Assembly: GCF_024341905.1 (NCBI RefSeq)
Contig: NZ_BQXY01000014.1
Span: 1 to 64,000 of the forward strand
Length of the DNA: 64,000 bases
Direction: 5' to 3'
Source of the DNA: Clostridium folliculivorans
Lineage (GTDB): Bacteria > Bacillota > Clostridia > Clostridiales > Clostridiaceae
Shown: piece by piece, positions 51,304 through 61,152 of the stretch
Layout of the letters: each line of letters starts with the position of its first letter
Numbering within the stretch: the first letter of the stretch is position 1
Made by a program: the position numbers and the translations under genes
Notes under the pieces: model-generated
Databases searched by the model: none
The model's input: the letters and a program-made list of their open reading frames with translations, nothing else
What the model was told of the DNA's origin: nothing

Positions 51304-53613
51304 ATGCAAAAATATGCAGATAAGTACTTGAAGTTAGATCCGTGGAGGATAATCGAAGAAGGGTTTGATTCAGAGAGATGCAATGTATCAGAATCAATTT
51401 TTTCCTTAGGTAATGAGTACATGGGGGTAAGGGGATATTTTGAGGAAGGCTATAAAAAAGGTGAATTCATAGGATCTTATTTTAATGGAGTATATGAAGA
51501 AACTAAGGAAGCAGCAGCTTTACATTATAAAGGAATAGTAAGAGATACTCATTTTATGATTAATTCTGTCAACTGGTTATATACAAGAATTTATGTTGAT
51601 GATGAAATATTAGATTTATCATCAAGTGAATTTGATGAATATAAAAGAACCCTTGATTTAAGAACTGGAATCTTAAATCGTAGTTTTATATGGAAGACAA
51701 ATGGTGGAAAGCATATAAAACTTGATTTTGAGAGATTTGTTAGCATGGGTAGTCCGAGATATGGATGTCAAAGAATTGCTATTAAACCACTAAACTTTGA
51801 TGGTGAAGTAAAGGTTGTCATGGGGCTTGATTTTGATGTACTTCAAAAATCTACATCAAAGAAATACTGGACAACTATTGAGAGAGAAGCCCTAGAGGAT
51901 TATATATATATACTTGGTAAAACTTCTTTCACTGAGCAAAAGGTATTATCAGCTTCTAATATATCATTGGATAACACTCATGAAAGTAAAGTTGTAGAAA
52001 ATGAAGATTTTATAGGATATGAGCTTATCATAAATGGAACACAAGGGATTGAAACGAAAATAGATAAAGTTGTATTTAATTACGTAGAAAAAAGAAAAGA
52101 GATGGGAGCAGATGAAGTCATCAAAGCAGCATCTAAATTAGTAAATAATTTTCATAGTATATGCTACGACAAAGAAAAGGAAAAGCACATAGATTATTGG
52201 ACAAAGGTTTGGGATAAATTTGACATAACAGTAGATGGGGATATGGATAATCAACAAGGTATAAGGTATTGTATTTTCCAAATGCATCAAACTTATCACG
52301 GAGAAGATCCTTCGCTTAACATTGGAGCAAAGGGGTTAACTGGAGAGGCTTATAATGGACATACTTTCTGGGATACAGAGACATACTGTCTACCATTTTA
52401 TATTTTCAATAATCCTAGAGCAGCTAAAAATTTACTAGAGTATAGATACAATACTTTGCCTATGGCAATAGAAAGAGCTAAGCAGCTAGACTGCGATGGA
52501 GCTTGTTATCCTATAGCAACGCTAAATGGAAAAGAAGCTTGCTCTTTATGGCAACATGCAAGTCTTCAAATGCAGCCAAGCACTGCTGTAGCTTATGGAG
52601 TATTTCACTATGTTAAGCTTACAGACGATAAAGAGTTTTTATATGATAAGGGCTGTGAGATGTTAGTACAGATATGTAGGTACTTGGCAACTAGAGGCGA
52701 TTGGAGTGGACAGAGAGGAGAGTTCGGATATTTCGGTGTTATGGGTCCAGATGAGTTCCAGATGATGGTCAACAATAACTGTTACACCAATTATATGGCT
52801 AAGAAAACCTTTGAATATACCATTGACGTGATAAAAGATATGAAGAGTAATTGTCCTGATATGATATCAAGCTTAGTAGAAAAAGTCAATTTATTAGATG
52901 ACGAGCTTAAAACCTGGTCAAACATGGCAAACAGGATGAAGATAAGTTTAGATAAAGAAACAGGGATATATGAGCAGCATGAAGGATATTTTAATCTTCC
53001 ACATGTGGACATTGACAGTATTCCTGTGGAGGAATTTCCCCTATATAACAATTGGTCTTATGACAGGATTTATAGGAATGACATGATCAAACAGCCAGAT
53101 GTACTTATGTTTATGTTTCTTTTTAGAAGTGAGTTTTCAAAGAAAAGTAAAAAAGTGAATTATGAGTACTACGAACCAAGATGTATACACGAATCATCAC
53201 TTTCACCATCAATACACTCAATATTTGCATCAGAACTTAATAAGCATGAGGAAGCTTTCAACTTTTTTAACTTTGCAACAAGAATGGATTTAGATAACTA
53301 TAATAGAAACACTAACGAAGGCTTGCATACTACTTCGATTGCAGCAGCATGGGTAAATATTGTATACGGCTTTGGCGGTTTGAAATCTGATGGTGACATG
53401 ATAGATCTTAATCCATCTATACCAAGATCCTGGAATAGTTACTCTTTTAGGATATTGTACAAAGGAAATGTTGTAGAGGTTTTTATAAATAAAACAGATG
53501 TGAAAGTAAAAGTGCTTGAAGGGACTAAAATTAATATTAATGTATATGGAAGAGCTTATGAAATAGGTAAGGAAGGAATAGCGCTGGAGATTCCTGTGGG
53601 TGCAAGAGGTTAA
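51304..53613 (+). CDS. GH65 glycoside phosphorylase, first copy
   Basis: 769 aa, four-part GH65 architecture: N-terminal beta-sandwich (about 1-270), linker helices, (alpha/alpha)6 barrel (about 320-690) and C-terminal sheet. The general acid is Glu484 in MGPDEFQMMVNNNCYTNYM. HTFWDTETYCLPFYIFNNP and ESSLSPSIHSI mark the barrel and phosphate pocket. Phosphorolyses an alpha-glucosidic disaccharide to beta-glucose 1-phosphate. The DEFQ (not DEYH) motif differs from classic maltose/trehalose/kojibiose enzymes, so specificity may differ. GGAG lies 8 nt before ATG 51304. Confidence 0.93.
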   Translation: MQKYADKYLKLDPWRIIEEGFDSERCNVSESIFSLGNEYMGVRGYFEEGYKKGEFIGSYFNGVYEETKEAAALHYKGIVRDTHFMINSVNWLYTRIYVDDEILDLSSSEFDEYKRTLDLRTGILNRSFIWKTNGGKHIKLDFERFVSMGSPRYGCQRIAIKPLNFDGEVKVVMGLDFDVLQKSTSKKYWTTIEREALEDYIYILGKTSFTEQKVLSASNISLDNTHESKVVENEDFIGYELIINGTQGIETKIDKVVFNYVEKRKEMGADEVIKAASKLVNNFHSICYDKEKEKHIDYWTKVWDKFDITVDGDMDNQQGIRYCIFQMHQTYHGEDPSLNIGAKGLTGEAYNGHTFWDTETYCLPFYIFNNPRAAKNLLEYRYNTLPMAIERAKQLDCDGACYPIATLNGKEACSLWQHASLQMQPSTAVAYGVFHYVKLTDDKEFLYDKGCEMLVQICRYLATRGDWSGQRGEFGYFGVMGPDEFQMMVNNNCYTNYMAKKTFEYTIDVIKDMKSNCPDMISSLVEKVNLLDDELKTWSNMANRMKISLDKETGIYEQHEGYFNLPHVDIDSIPVEEFPLYNNWSYDRIYRNDMIKQPDVLMFMFLFRSEFSKKSKKVNYEYYEPRCIHESSLSPSIHSIFASELNKHEEAFNFFNFATRMDLDNYNRNTNEGLHTTSIAAAWVNIVYGFGGLKSDGDMIDLNPSIPRSWNSYSFRILYKGNVVEVFINKTDVKVKVLEGTKININVYGRAYEIGKEGIALEIPVGARG

Positions 53614-53651
53614 AGTAAATTTTACTAGGATATTTATAGGAAGGTGATATT

Positions 53652-55925
53652 GTGGAGTGGTTGATAAAAGAAAGTGGATTTGATAGGGATAAGATTGAAC
53701 TCAATGGTAATAAATTTCTTATTGGAAACGGGTATATGGGCTACCGTGGCACAATGGAGGAATTCTCAAAGGAGCAATTAGTTGCCTGTAATTTATCTGA
53801 TTTATATGATAAGGTGGGCGACAAATGGAGAGAACCAGTCAACGCACCAAACGGATTGTTTACAAGAATATATTGCAATGGAGAATCACTTAGTGTTCTT
53901 AGCAGTGATATAGAATATCATGAACAAGAGCTTAATATAAAAAGTTCAACCCATAGAAGATATACCAAGTTTATCACTAGTAGTGGAATAAAGGTTGAGG
54001 TAAAGGCTGAAAGGTTCCTAAGCTTATATAACCTGCATCTTATATGTATGAAGTATTCATTTAAGGCATCAGAACCATGCGATATACTAATTGAAACAGG
54101 AATTGATGGGCAGGTATGGGATATAAATGGACCTCATCTTATAAAAGTAGAAACATATCAGCATGAGGATAATTGCATACTACATGCAATTACTAATGAA
54201 AATAAAAATTCTTTGGCAGTAGCAGAAAGAATTGAAATTGGTTTTGGTAATGAAGTGTATAATAGCAATAGCTACAATTCATTTAGAGAAATAACATCAA
54301 ATATTGAAGCTGATAAAGAATATACCTTTGCAAAGTATGTATCTGTATTTAAAGACAGAGATGAAGTTGAAGATTGTGTTAGTGCAGCTATTAAGTCAAA
54401 TATGGCTGCAGTTAATCTTGGGTATGATAAATTATTAGAAGTAAATAAGGAATTATGGGAACAGAGATGGAATGACGTTGATGTGGAGATTGGAGGAGAC
54501 GACTATTCTCAATTAGCACTTAGATACAGTATATATCATTTGATGATTATTGCACCAACTCATACAGATAAAAGCTCAATACCAGCAAGAGGCCTCTCAG
54601 GTCAAGTTTATAAAGGTGCGATATTTTGGGACACAGAAATATTCATGTTGCCATTTTTCTTAAATACGAAACCTGAAATAGCTAGAAATTTATTAAAGTA
54701 TAGATGCAATACATTAGATGGTGCCAGAAGAAAAGCAGCTGATTACGGATATAGAGGGGCATTTTATGCTTGGGAAAGCCAGGATACTGGAGATGATGCC
54801 TGTACTTATTTTAATGTTACAGATGTATTTACTGGAAGGCCGATGAGAACTTATTTTAGAGATAAGCAAGTTCATATAAGCGCAGATGTTGCGTATGCTA
54901 TGTGGCAATATTATCTTGCTACAGGAGATGAAAGTCTCCTTGTTGAAGGTGGGGCAGAAACAATAATTGAATGTGCTAAGTTCTTCTATTCTTACGCTTA
55001 TTTTAATATGGATAAAAACAGATATGAGATATTAGATGTAACTGGTCCAGATGAATATCACGAGAGAGTAAATAACAATGCTTATACAAGCATAATGGTT
55101 AAGTATACCTTAGAGGCGGCTTTATCATCTATTAAGCTGCTAAAGACTAAATATGAAAAAGAATATATAAATTTAAATTTAGTAATTAATTTTGAAAAAG
55201 AAATAGATAAGTTTAAAGACATGTTTGAAAAGTTATATATTCCTAGTCCTGATAATGAAACAAATATAATAGAACAATTTGATGGATATGAGCGATTAGA
55301 AGATGTAAGCCTTGAAAAATTAAAAGAGAGAATTATAAACCCAAATGAGTATTTAGGTGGTGGTAACGGATTAGCTACAACTACTAAAATACTTAAGCAA
55401 GCAGATGTTGTATTGGCTTTAAATTTGTTTAAGGACAGATACCCAGAGGAGGTTAAGAGGAGTAACTGGGAGTATTATGAGCCTCAGACTGAGCACGGAT
55501 CTAGCTTAAGCGCCTGTGTTTATGCACTTCTAGCTGCTGAGCTCGGTAAAGTTGATTGGGCATATAAGTATTTCCTAAAGACAGCAACAATTGATTTAAC
55601 AGGAGATTCTAAACAATATGTTGGAACTCTTTATATTGGAGGAACTCATCCTGCATCCAATGGTGGAGCTTGGATGACTGCAGTTTTAGGTTTTGGAGGA
55701 GTTAAAACCAGAGAAGGAAAGATAACTATAAATCCTAAATTACCAGAAAGTTGGACTTCGCTAAGGTTTAGAGTAGTACATTATGGACAAAAGTACTCTG
55801 TAAATATTACAAAAAGTCAAATAACAATTAAAGCAGACGATATAAACAAAAAATGCAATGAATTTATTATAAGTGGTAATAAGCTTATATGTAAACCAGG
55901 TCAAATGATAGAAATTACTTATTAA
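53652..55925 (+). CDS. GH65 glycoside phosphorylase, second copy
   Basis: 757 aa from GTG 53652, with AAGGTGA upstream. Same domains as the first copy but clearly divergent. General acid Glu468 in TGPDEYHERVNNNAYTS, the classic motif; GAIFWDTEIFMLPFFL and EHGSSLSACVYALL complete the active site. Starts 38 bp after the first GH65 gene. Two phosphorylases in tandem suggest stepwise use of two linkages or of oligosaccharide plus disaccharide. Candidate substrates: maltose, kojibiose, nigerose, trehalose. No beta-phosphoglucomutase is in the window. Confidence 0.93.
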   Translation: MEWLIKESGFDRDKIELNGNKFLIGNGYMGYRGTMEEFSKEQLVACNLSDLYDKVGDKWREPVNAPNGLFTRIYCNGESLSVLSSDIEYHEQELNIKSSTHRRYTKFITSSGIKVEVKAERFLSLYNLHLICMKYSFKASEPCDILIETGIDGQVWDINGPHLIKVETYQHEDNCILHAITNENKNSLAVAERIEIGFGNEVYNSNSYNSFREITSNIEADKEYTFAKYVSVFKDRDEVEDCVSAAIKSNMAAVNLGYDKLLEVNKELWEQRWNDVDVEIGGDDYSQLALRYSIYHLMIIAPTHTDKSSIPARGLSGQVYKGAIFWDTEIFMLPFFLNTKPEIARNLLKYRCNTLDGARRKAADYGYRGAFYAWESQDTGDDACTYFNVTDVFTGRPMRTYFRDKQVHISADVAYAMWQYYLATGDESLLVEGGAETIIECAKFFYSYAYFNMDKNRYEILDVTGPDEYHERVNNNAYTSIMVKYTLEAALSSIKLLKTKYEKEYINLNLVINFEKEIDKFKDMFEKLYIPSPDNETNIIEQFDGYERLEDVSLEKLKERIINPNEYLGGGNGLATTTKILKQADVVLALNLFKDRYPEEVKRSNWEYYEPQTEHGSSLSACVYALLAAELGKVDWAYKYFLKTATIDLTGDSKQYVGTLYIGGTHPASNGGAWMTAVLGFGGVKTREGKITINPKLPESWTSLRFRVVHYGQKYSVNITKSQITIKADDINKKCNEFIISGNKLICKPGQMIEITY

Positions 55926-55970
55926 AAAAACTGTCTAAAGGTAGGTATATTGCCTTTAGACGGTTTTTTT
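55926..55970 (+). terminator. Rho-independent terminator of the GH65 pair
   Basis: AACTGTCTAAAGG / CCTTTAGACGGTT hairpin followed by seven T. Confidence 0.92.
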
Positions 55971-56146
55971 GTCTTATCTAATTGTGTATTCTTATTTTTG
56001 AGATTTAATAATAAAATTACTCATTAATTTACCAAACTTATGGTCTAGGATCAAAAATACATAAATAAGTGCATGTATTCAAATAATAAAATGAAACTTT
56101 TATAAATGCTATAATCAGTTACTTAAGAGTGAGAGGAGGTTTTGAT

Positions 56147-57223
56147 GTGATCAAAGAATTAATTATAAACCTTTCAATACTGATAAGTGCCATAAGCTTA
56201 GGCACACAATTGCGAAATGGGCATGATCATTTAAAACCAAATCAGTATACTCATCAATTAATTTTTGGGTTTGTTACAGGGTTTCTATCTATTGCATTAA
56301 TGTATTTTGGTTTCACAATATATGATGGCTCAGTTATTGACTTCAGAAACATAGCTATAATGATTTCTGCTATATATGGTGGAGGAGTATCAATATATTT
56401 ATGTAGTATTATGACTGCTGTTTTTAGAATCATATATTTTGGTATTAATCCTGTAGCAATGTACGGTGTAATATTAACTATAATTACTGGCACAGGCTGT
56501 TGGTTTATAGCGAGTAATAGACTTAGAACCTGGCAAAAATGGGTTTATTGTACCTTATTCAATACTATAGCCTCAAGTATAGTGCTAATAATAAAGTACT
56601 TTTATAGACAAGATTTTAAGTTTATTTTAAGTGTGTATATAATATCATCTGTTGTTGTGTCGGCAATAACCTTCAGCTATTTAGAATATTGCGTTACATT
56701 GAATAATTTATATATAAGGTTAGTGAAGGAGTCATCTCAAGATTTTCTTACAGGGGTTAACAATGTAAGACAGTTTCATAAAACATTAAAACACATTGCA
56801 GCCAACGCTGTGGATAAAGATGAGAGGCTTTCTTTAACAGTAATAGATATAGACAATTTTAAAAGTGTTAATGATACTTATGGACATAATAATGGAGATA
56901 TAGTTTTAAAGGAGGTTGCTATTATACTAAAGGATAGTAGTAGATCTTTTGATGTTATATCCAGGAATGGAGGAGAAGAATTTACAGCTATACTTCTTGA
57001 TTGTGGTAAGGATAATGCCATAAAAATAGCTGAAAAGATAAGAACTAATATTGAGAATCATAGTTTTGTTTTATCAAATGAGCATCAGCTTTACGTTACT
57101 GTATCTATAGGAGTAGCTAGTTTTCCTGAGAGTACAGAAGACATAAGAAGACTTTATGAATTAGCAGATCAAGCTCTATATCAATCTAAAAAAACCGGGA
57201 AAAACAAGGTATCTTATATATAG
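56147..57223 (+). CDS. Diguanylate cyclase with LytS-like membrane domain
   Basis: 358 aa from GTG 56147, chosen because GAGGAGGT lies 7 nt upstream (GTG 56129 is before that site). The N-terminal five to six helices (about 1-185) resemble the 5TMR-LYT sensor module: LIINLSILISAISLGTQL, IYGGGVSIYLCSIMTAVFRIIYFG. The GGDEF domain (about 200-358) has VIDIDNFKSVNDTYGHNNGD, the active loop GGEEF and inhibitory RSFD just before it. Makes cyclic di-GMP in response to an unknown membrane signal. Confidence 0.92.
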   Translation: MIKELIINLSILISAISLGTQLRNGHDHLKPNQYTHQLIFGFVTGFLSIALMYFGFTIYDGSVIDFRNIAIMISAIYGGGVSIYLCSIMTAVFRIIYFGINPVAMYGVILTIITGTGCWFIASNRLRTWQKWVYCTLFNTIASSIVLIIKYFYRQDFKFILSVYIISSVVVSAITFSYLEYCVTLNNLYIRLVKESSQDFLTGVNNVRQFHKTLKHIAANAVDKDERLSLTVIDIDNFKSVNDTYGHNNGDIVLKEVAIILKDSSRSFDVISRNGGEEFTAILLDCGKDNAIKIAEKIRTNIENHSFVLSNEHQLYVTVSIGVASFPESTEDIRRLYELADQALYQSKKTGKNKVSYI

Positions 57224-57283
57224 ATAGTATAGTTTAAACAAAAAAAGTTAATATATAGATATTCTTTAGAAAAGGAGAATTTT

Positions 57284-57439
57284 ATGATGAAGGATAACAA
57301 TATGAAGCGTAATAGCAATAATATTAATGAGTCAAAACCAACTAAAAACCCAGTAGAGATATTCCAAGGACATCTAAAAGAAATAAAAAATATAGATGAA
57401 CCTTTTGCAGAAGCTATAATAATGGCTAAGAAATTCTAA
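57284..57439 (+). CDS. 51-residue protein, unknown
   Basis: ATG with AAAAGGAGA 5-8 nt upstream, 51 codons, TAA. Asn/Lys-rich first half (KDNNMKRNSNNINESKPTKN), then a helical VEIFQGHLKEIKNIDEPFAEAIIMAKKF. Lies 60 bp after the diguanylate cyclase gene on the same strand and ahead of a terminator, so it is probably co-transcribed. No family recognised. The strong ribosome binding site makes it credible despite its size. Confidence 0.55.
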   Translation: MMKDNNMKRNSNNINESKPTKNPVEIFQGHLKEIKNIDEPFAEAIIMAKKF

Positions 57440-57445
57440 TTAATA

Positions 57446-57528
57446 AAAATCATGCATACGATAGGATTTTAAAATGATCTTCATATAATATACATTTTAT
57501 TAAATTCTATAAATGCATGATTTTTTTT
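57446..57528 (+). terminator. Terminator with long loop
   Basis: AAAATCATGCAT / ATGCATGATTTTTTTT with about 55 nt between arms, then a T-run. It ends the cyclase/51-aa transcript. Confidence 0.7.
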
Positions 57529-57936
57529 AGCAATTATTATGAATATATTTAATGTACATTTCACAATAATAAAATATCCTATATTATATAAAGCATAAAA
57601 TTGTTAATTGATTAGTATAAATCAAGCCGATATATTATTGAAAAATAACAAATTAAAATGTCATTTAAATAATAAATTGTTAAATTGAAACATATAAATA
57701 TTATTTATTTGTATTGGGTAACATATAAAATTAACTATTTTCTAATTTATATAAGAAATTTAGGGGAAATTAGCGAAAAATGATGATATGTAATAAAAAC
57801 CTTGTTAAATAAAAGGAATATAATTTGAAATATTTATAATTTGCTATATAATATATTAACGAGATGACATATTTTCAGTAAATGTTATTGTTTATTAATA
57901 AATTATTTGTTTTGGGGCCTATTAAGGAGGATTTTA
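57529..57936. other. Very AT-rich leader before the permease gene
   Basis: About 400 bp with over 80 % A/T. I looked for a T-box and amino-acid riboswitches and saw none of their core motifs. AAGGAGG at about 57924-57930 belongs to the permease start. Confidence 0.45.
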
Positions 57937-59313
57937 ATGAATATTTTCAAGAAAAAGACAGCAGAGCAGATGCTTGAGGGAGCAGTAAAGACCGGTCTTA
58001 AAAAGAATTTAAAGGCTAGGGATATAGCTGCATTAGGAATTGGAGCTGTTGTGGGAGTTGGTATATTTGTAGCTACTGGAGAAGGCGCTCATCTTGCTGG
58101 ACCTGCGGTAATTATATCATTCGTTATAGCTGCAATAGTAGCATGTCTATGTGGGCTTAGCTATTCAGAACTTGCAACTATGTTTCCTGTAGCTGGAAGT
58201 ACATATTCTTATGCATATATTACTTTTGGAGAAATAGTAGCTATGATTATAGGGTGGTGTTTAACTGCTGAATATCTAGTTGCTTGTAGTGCGGTTGCCT
58301 CAGGATGGTCAGGAACCTTCCAAGGAATATTAGCTAATCTAGGGATAAATATACCTAAAGCTTTAGCGGCTTCACCAAGTAAAGGTGGAATAATAGACTT
58401 GCCTGCTGTACTTATAATTGTTTTAATAACAGCACTCTTGTGTTATGGAATGCAAGAAAGTGCAAAAATAAACAACCTAATGGTTGGAATTAAGATATGT
58501 ATAATAATTCTATTTGTTGCATTAGGAGTTACTCATATAAATGTAGCCAACTATAAACCTTTTAATCCGTATGGGCTTAAAGGAATATTTGCTGGTACGG
58601 CTACTATTTTCTTCTCATACATAGGGTTTGATGCTATTTCAACTGCAGCGGAAGAAGCAGAAAATCCAAAACGAGATATACCTTTGGGCTTAATAATGTG
58701 TCTTGTTGTAGTAAGTATACTTTACATCTCAGTGGCAGCTGTACTTACAGGAATGGTTCCTTTCAAGGAAATAATTTCTGAAAATGCAGTACCAGGTGCG
58801 TTAGCTAGAGTGGGTATTAACTGGGGATCAGCGTTAGTTGGAACTGGTGCAGTTATAGGTATGATATCTACACTTTTAGCAGTGCTTTATGGTCAAGTAA
58901 GAGTTTTCATGGTTATGTCTAGAGATGGACTTTTACCTAAGTTATTCTCGAAGGTTCATCCAGTTTACAAAACACCATATTTATCTACTATAATAACAGG
59001 TACTGTCGCTGCTATTATAGCAGGATTTTTACCACTTGATATAATAGTTCAATTTTTAAGCATAGGAACTCTATTAGGATTTATAGTGGTATCTTTAAGC
59101 GTAATAGTACTTAGAAAGAGAATGCCTAACTTTAACAGAATATTTACATGTCCAGGTGTTCCGTTTACACCAATAATAACTGTAATATGCTGTCTATATC
59201 TTCTTTCAAGACTACAGGCTAAAACATGGATTGGTTTTGCAGTATGGCTTATAATAGGGCTTATAATTTACTTTACTTACGGAAGAAAACATAGTTTATT
59301 ACAAAATGAATAA
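57937..59313 (+). CDS. Amino acid permease (APC superfamily, cationic amino acid transporter type)
   Basis: 458 aa, twelve membrane helices. Family signatures: ALGIGAVVGVGIFVATGEGAHLAGPAVIISF in helix 1 (unwound glycine-rich substrate site), SYSELATMFPVAGSTYSYAYITFGEIVAMIIGW, and FFSYIGFDAISTAAEEAENPKRDIPLGL in helix 6. Resembles YfnA/CAT-type transporters. AAGGAGG lies 6 nt before ATG 57937. Imports or exchanges an amino acid at the cytoplasmic membrane. Single gene. Confidence 0.92.
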   Translation: MNIFKKKTAEQMLEGAVKTGLKKNLKARDIAALGIGAVVGVGIFVATGEGAHLAGPAVIISFVIAAIVACLCGLSYSELATMFPVAGSTYSYAYITFGEIVAMIIGWCLTAEYLVACSAVASGWSGTFQGILANLGINIPKALAASPSKGGIIDLPAVLIIVLITALLCYGMQESAKINNLMVGIKICIIILFVALGVTHINVANYKPFNPYGLKGIFAGTATIFFSYIGFDAISTAAEEAENPKRDIPLGLIMCLVVVSILYISVAAVLTGMVPFKEIISENAVPGALARVGINWGSALVGTGAVIGMISTLLAVLYGQVRVFMVMSRDGLLPKLFSKVHPVYKTPYLSTIITGTVAAIIAGFLPLDIIVQFLSIGTLLGFIVVSLSVIVLRKRMPNFNRIFTCPGVPFTPIITVICCLYLLSRLQAKTWIGFAVWLIIGLIIYFTYGRKHSLLQNE

Positions 59314-59318
59314 TATAG

Positions 59319-59361
59319 AAAAAGCTAATGGAATCATTTGTTGAATTCATTGGCTTTTTTT
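59319..59361 (+). terminator. Rho-independent terminator
   Basis: AAAAAGCTAATG / CATTGGCTTTTTTT hairpin with T-run. Confidence 0.88.
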
Positions 59362-59536
59362 GTAGGTTAATATAATTCTAATCAATATATATTAGTCCTG
59401 TAATAAACATATAATAAAATATAATTCAGGTTTGTAGGAGGATATATAAGATCAGAAGTATAACCGTGATAAAGTTGATTCTTAATTAAGTTATAGTTAT
59501 ACAGTGTTATTTATCAATGTAGTTGGAGGAGTGTAG

Positions 59537-59842
59537 ATGGAGGGATATGAATATATTCTGATCGCAGTAGGATTCGTACTACTTTTACTAAGTTATCTAG
59601 TTGGGATGGGGAACAAAAGTTTTTCAAAGGTAAATGATAATATAACTGCAGAAGACATAGAGGAAAAAGATAAATTTATAAATGAAATTGCTATACCTCC
59701 TGCTCTTATCGGAATGGCTATAATAATATCTACCTTCCTATACAGAGTATCAAAACTATTTGGCATAATATTGATCATAGTGGTATCGATATATTCTTTG
59801 ATTAGAGAATTTAAAGTGTTATTTAGTATGAAGAACAAATGA
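59537..59842 (+). CDS. Small two-helix membrane protein, unknown
   Basis: 101 aa. Helices at about 6-24 and 52-88 (the second long enough for two short passes), separated by an acidic, soluble loop (NDNITAEDIEEKDKFINEIA). GGAGGAG lies 6-8 nt before ATG. Family not recognised. Single gene, with a convergent terminator. Confidence 0.55.
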   Translation: MEGYEYILIAVGFVLLLLSYLVGMGNKSFSKVNDNITAEDIEEKDKFINEIAIPPALIGMAIIISTFLYRVSKLFGIILIIVVSIYSLIREFKVLFSMKNK

Positions 59843-59850
59843 AGTGAAAT

Positions 59851-59894
59851 AAAGAGCATCCGGTTTTATTGTGAAATAAAACTGAATGCTCTTT
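59851..59894. terminator. Bidirectional terminator
   Basis: AAAGAGCATCCGGTTTTATT pairs with its complement ending GAATGCTCTTT (one mismatch), loop GTGA. Lies between convergent genes. Confidence 0.9.
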
Positions 59895-59897
59895 AAA

Positions 59898-60779
59898 TTA
59901 TTTACTAAAACGTCTTCTATAATCACACTTTCTACAAAGCTCTTCTTTTACCTGCCTATTAGAAAAACCGTTAAATATACTTAATGCTCGCTCGCCTTCT
60001 ACTATATCGTTAAGAGAACTCTCATCATATATATTTCCGAGATTTATTACTCCTTCACCATCTAAGCAACAAGGAACCACAGTGCCATCAACTAATATGG
60101 CTATTTGATTTCTAAGACCATGGCAAAAACCAACAGTGTCTTCATCTTCTAGCTTTGTATCTGGCCACTTAAATTCAGAGCCTTGATTTAGATAAACTCG
60201 TTCTCTAAGCTTTATGCCTCTAGCAGTAATTACTTTTTCCTCTATCTTATAGTCTAGTGAAAAAAAGTCTTCTATCATTTCTAATATATAATTATTTCTT
60301 TTATTTTTTAGGTTTATAGTATTATCTTCAGTTAGATTCCAAAGTCTTAAGGATACATTTAGGCTTGACCTCTCTATAGCTTCCTTTGTAAAAGATAATA
60401 TATCATTTACATAAGAATACTTGTCATTAGAGTTTTCATTTCCATCAAAACTATGTAATGAAAAGTTAATTTGTCTTAAGGAAGGCTTGTTAATTATCTT
60501 TTCTCTTACTTTATTAATCAAAGTTCCATTGGTAGTTATATTAACCTTAAAACCTTTTGAATAACTCACATCTAACAAATGTTCTAACTGAGGGTGAAGC
60601 AAAGGTTCACCTTTTACATGAAGGTATATGTGATCACCATGCCCTTTGATTTTATCCAGAACTTCGCTGAACTTATCCACAGTAATAGTTTCTGATTTTC
60701 TTTTTGTCTGTGGACAAAATTCACAAGATAGATTGCATACATTAGTGATTTCGATATATATTTTCTTGAATTTTTTCAT
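59898..60779 (-). CDS. Radical SAM protein with SPASM domain
   Basis: 293 aa. 4Fe-4S/SAM motif NVCNLSCEFC (Cys15, Cys19, Cys22), then KGEPLLHPQLEHLL and KVNITTNGTLI, the usual SAM-binding strands. The C-terminal SPASM region has CHGLRNQIAILVDGTVVPCCLDGEGVINLGNI and ELCRKCDYRRRF, enough cysteines for an auxiliary cluster. Such enzymes modify peptides or act on carbohydrate or cofactor substrates; no precursor peptide gene was recognised nearby. TAGGAGA precedes ATG. Confidence 0.9.
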   Translation of the reverse strand: MKKFKKIYIEITNVCNLSCEFCPQTKRKSETITVDKFSEVLDKIKGHGDHIYLHVKGEPLLHPQLEHLLDVSYSKGFKVNITTNGTLINKVREKIINKPSLRQINFSLHSFDGNENSNDKYSYVNDILSFTKEAIERSSLNVSLRLWNLTEDNTINLKNKRNNYILEMIEDFFSLDYKIEEKVITARGIKLRERVYLNQGSEFKWPDTKLEDEDTVGFCHGLRNQIAILVDGTVVPCCLDGEGVINLGNIYDESSLNDIVEGERALSIFNGFSNRQVKEELCRKCDYRRRFSK

Positions 60780-60888
60780 TATGTAATCTCCTATGTGTAA
60801 TTGAGTAGGGAATTTATGTATGTTCCAAAATAATGAGATCTAAAGATAGATTTAGCATTAAAGTAGTACGTTTTTAAAATCATGGAAA

Positions 60889-61003
60889 TGGTATATCTAT
60901 TCTGCTGAACAGATATACCACTTCAATCATTAAGCTTCAAATAAAGGTTTCGGTATTTCTACGAGTCTTTATTTGGATAAATTTCAATATGAAGTGGTAC
61001 ATC
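60889..61003. repeat. Repeat family C, copy C7, with an extra overlapping palindrome
   Basis: Family C ends GATATACCACTTCAAT (60912-60927) / ATGAAGTGGTACATC (60989-61003). Inner stem CAAATAAAG / CTTTATTTG. The left end also pairs outward: TGGTATATCT (60889-60898) / AGATATACCA (60911-60920), so two alternative hairpins compete for the same segment. Confidence 0.7.
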
Positions 61004-61152
61004 CATATAAAATAAAAAAACTAGAGAAATATAATCTCTAGCAATTGACAAAATTTGACAAATTATTTTAGGTATAAATACACCACACTAATATCTTTTT
61101 CTAATTTATACTTATACTATAAACAAAAAATTAGATGTTGTCAAGAGAAATG

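Noticed and set aside
51304-55925. Naming the GH65 enzymes as maltose, kojibiose or nigerose phosphorylase
   Set aside because: Specificity in GH65 depends on a loop that cannot be judged by eye, and no diagnostic partner gene is nearby.
57529-57936. T-box or riboswitch leader for the amino acid permease
   Set aside because: No GGTGGNACCGCG-type antiterminator core, no specifier hairpin and no terminator directly before the gene.
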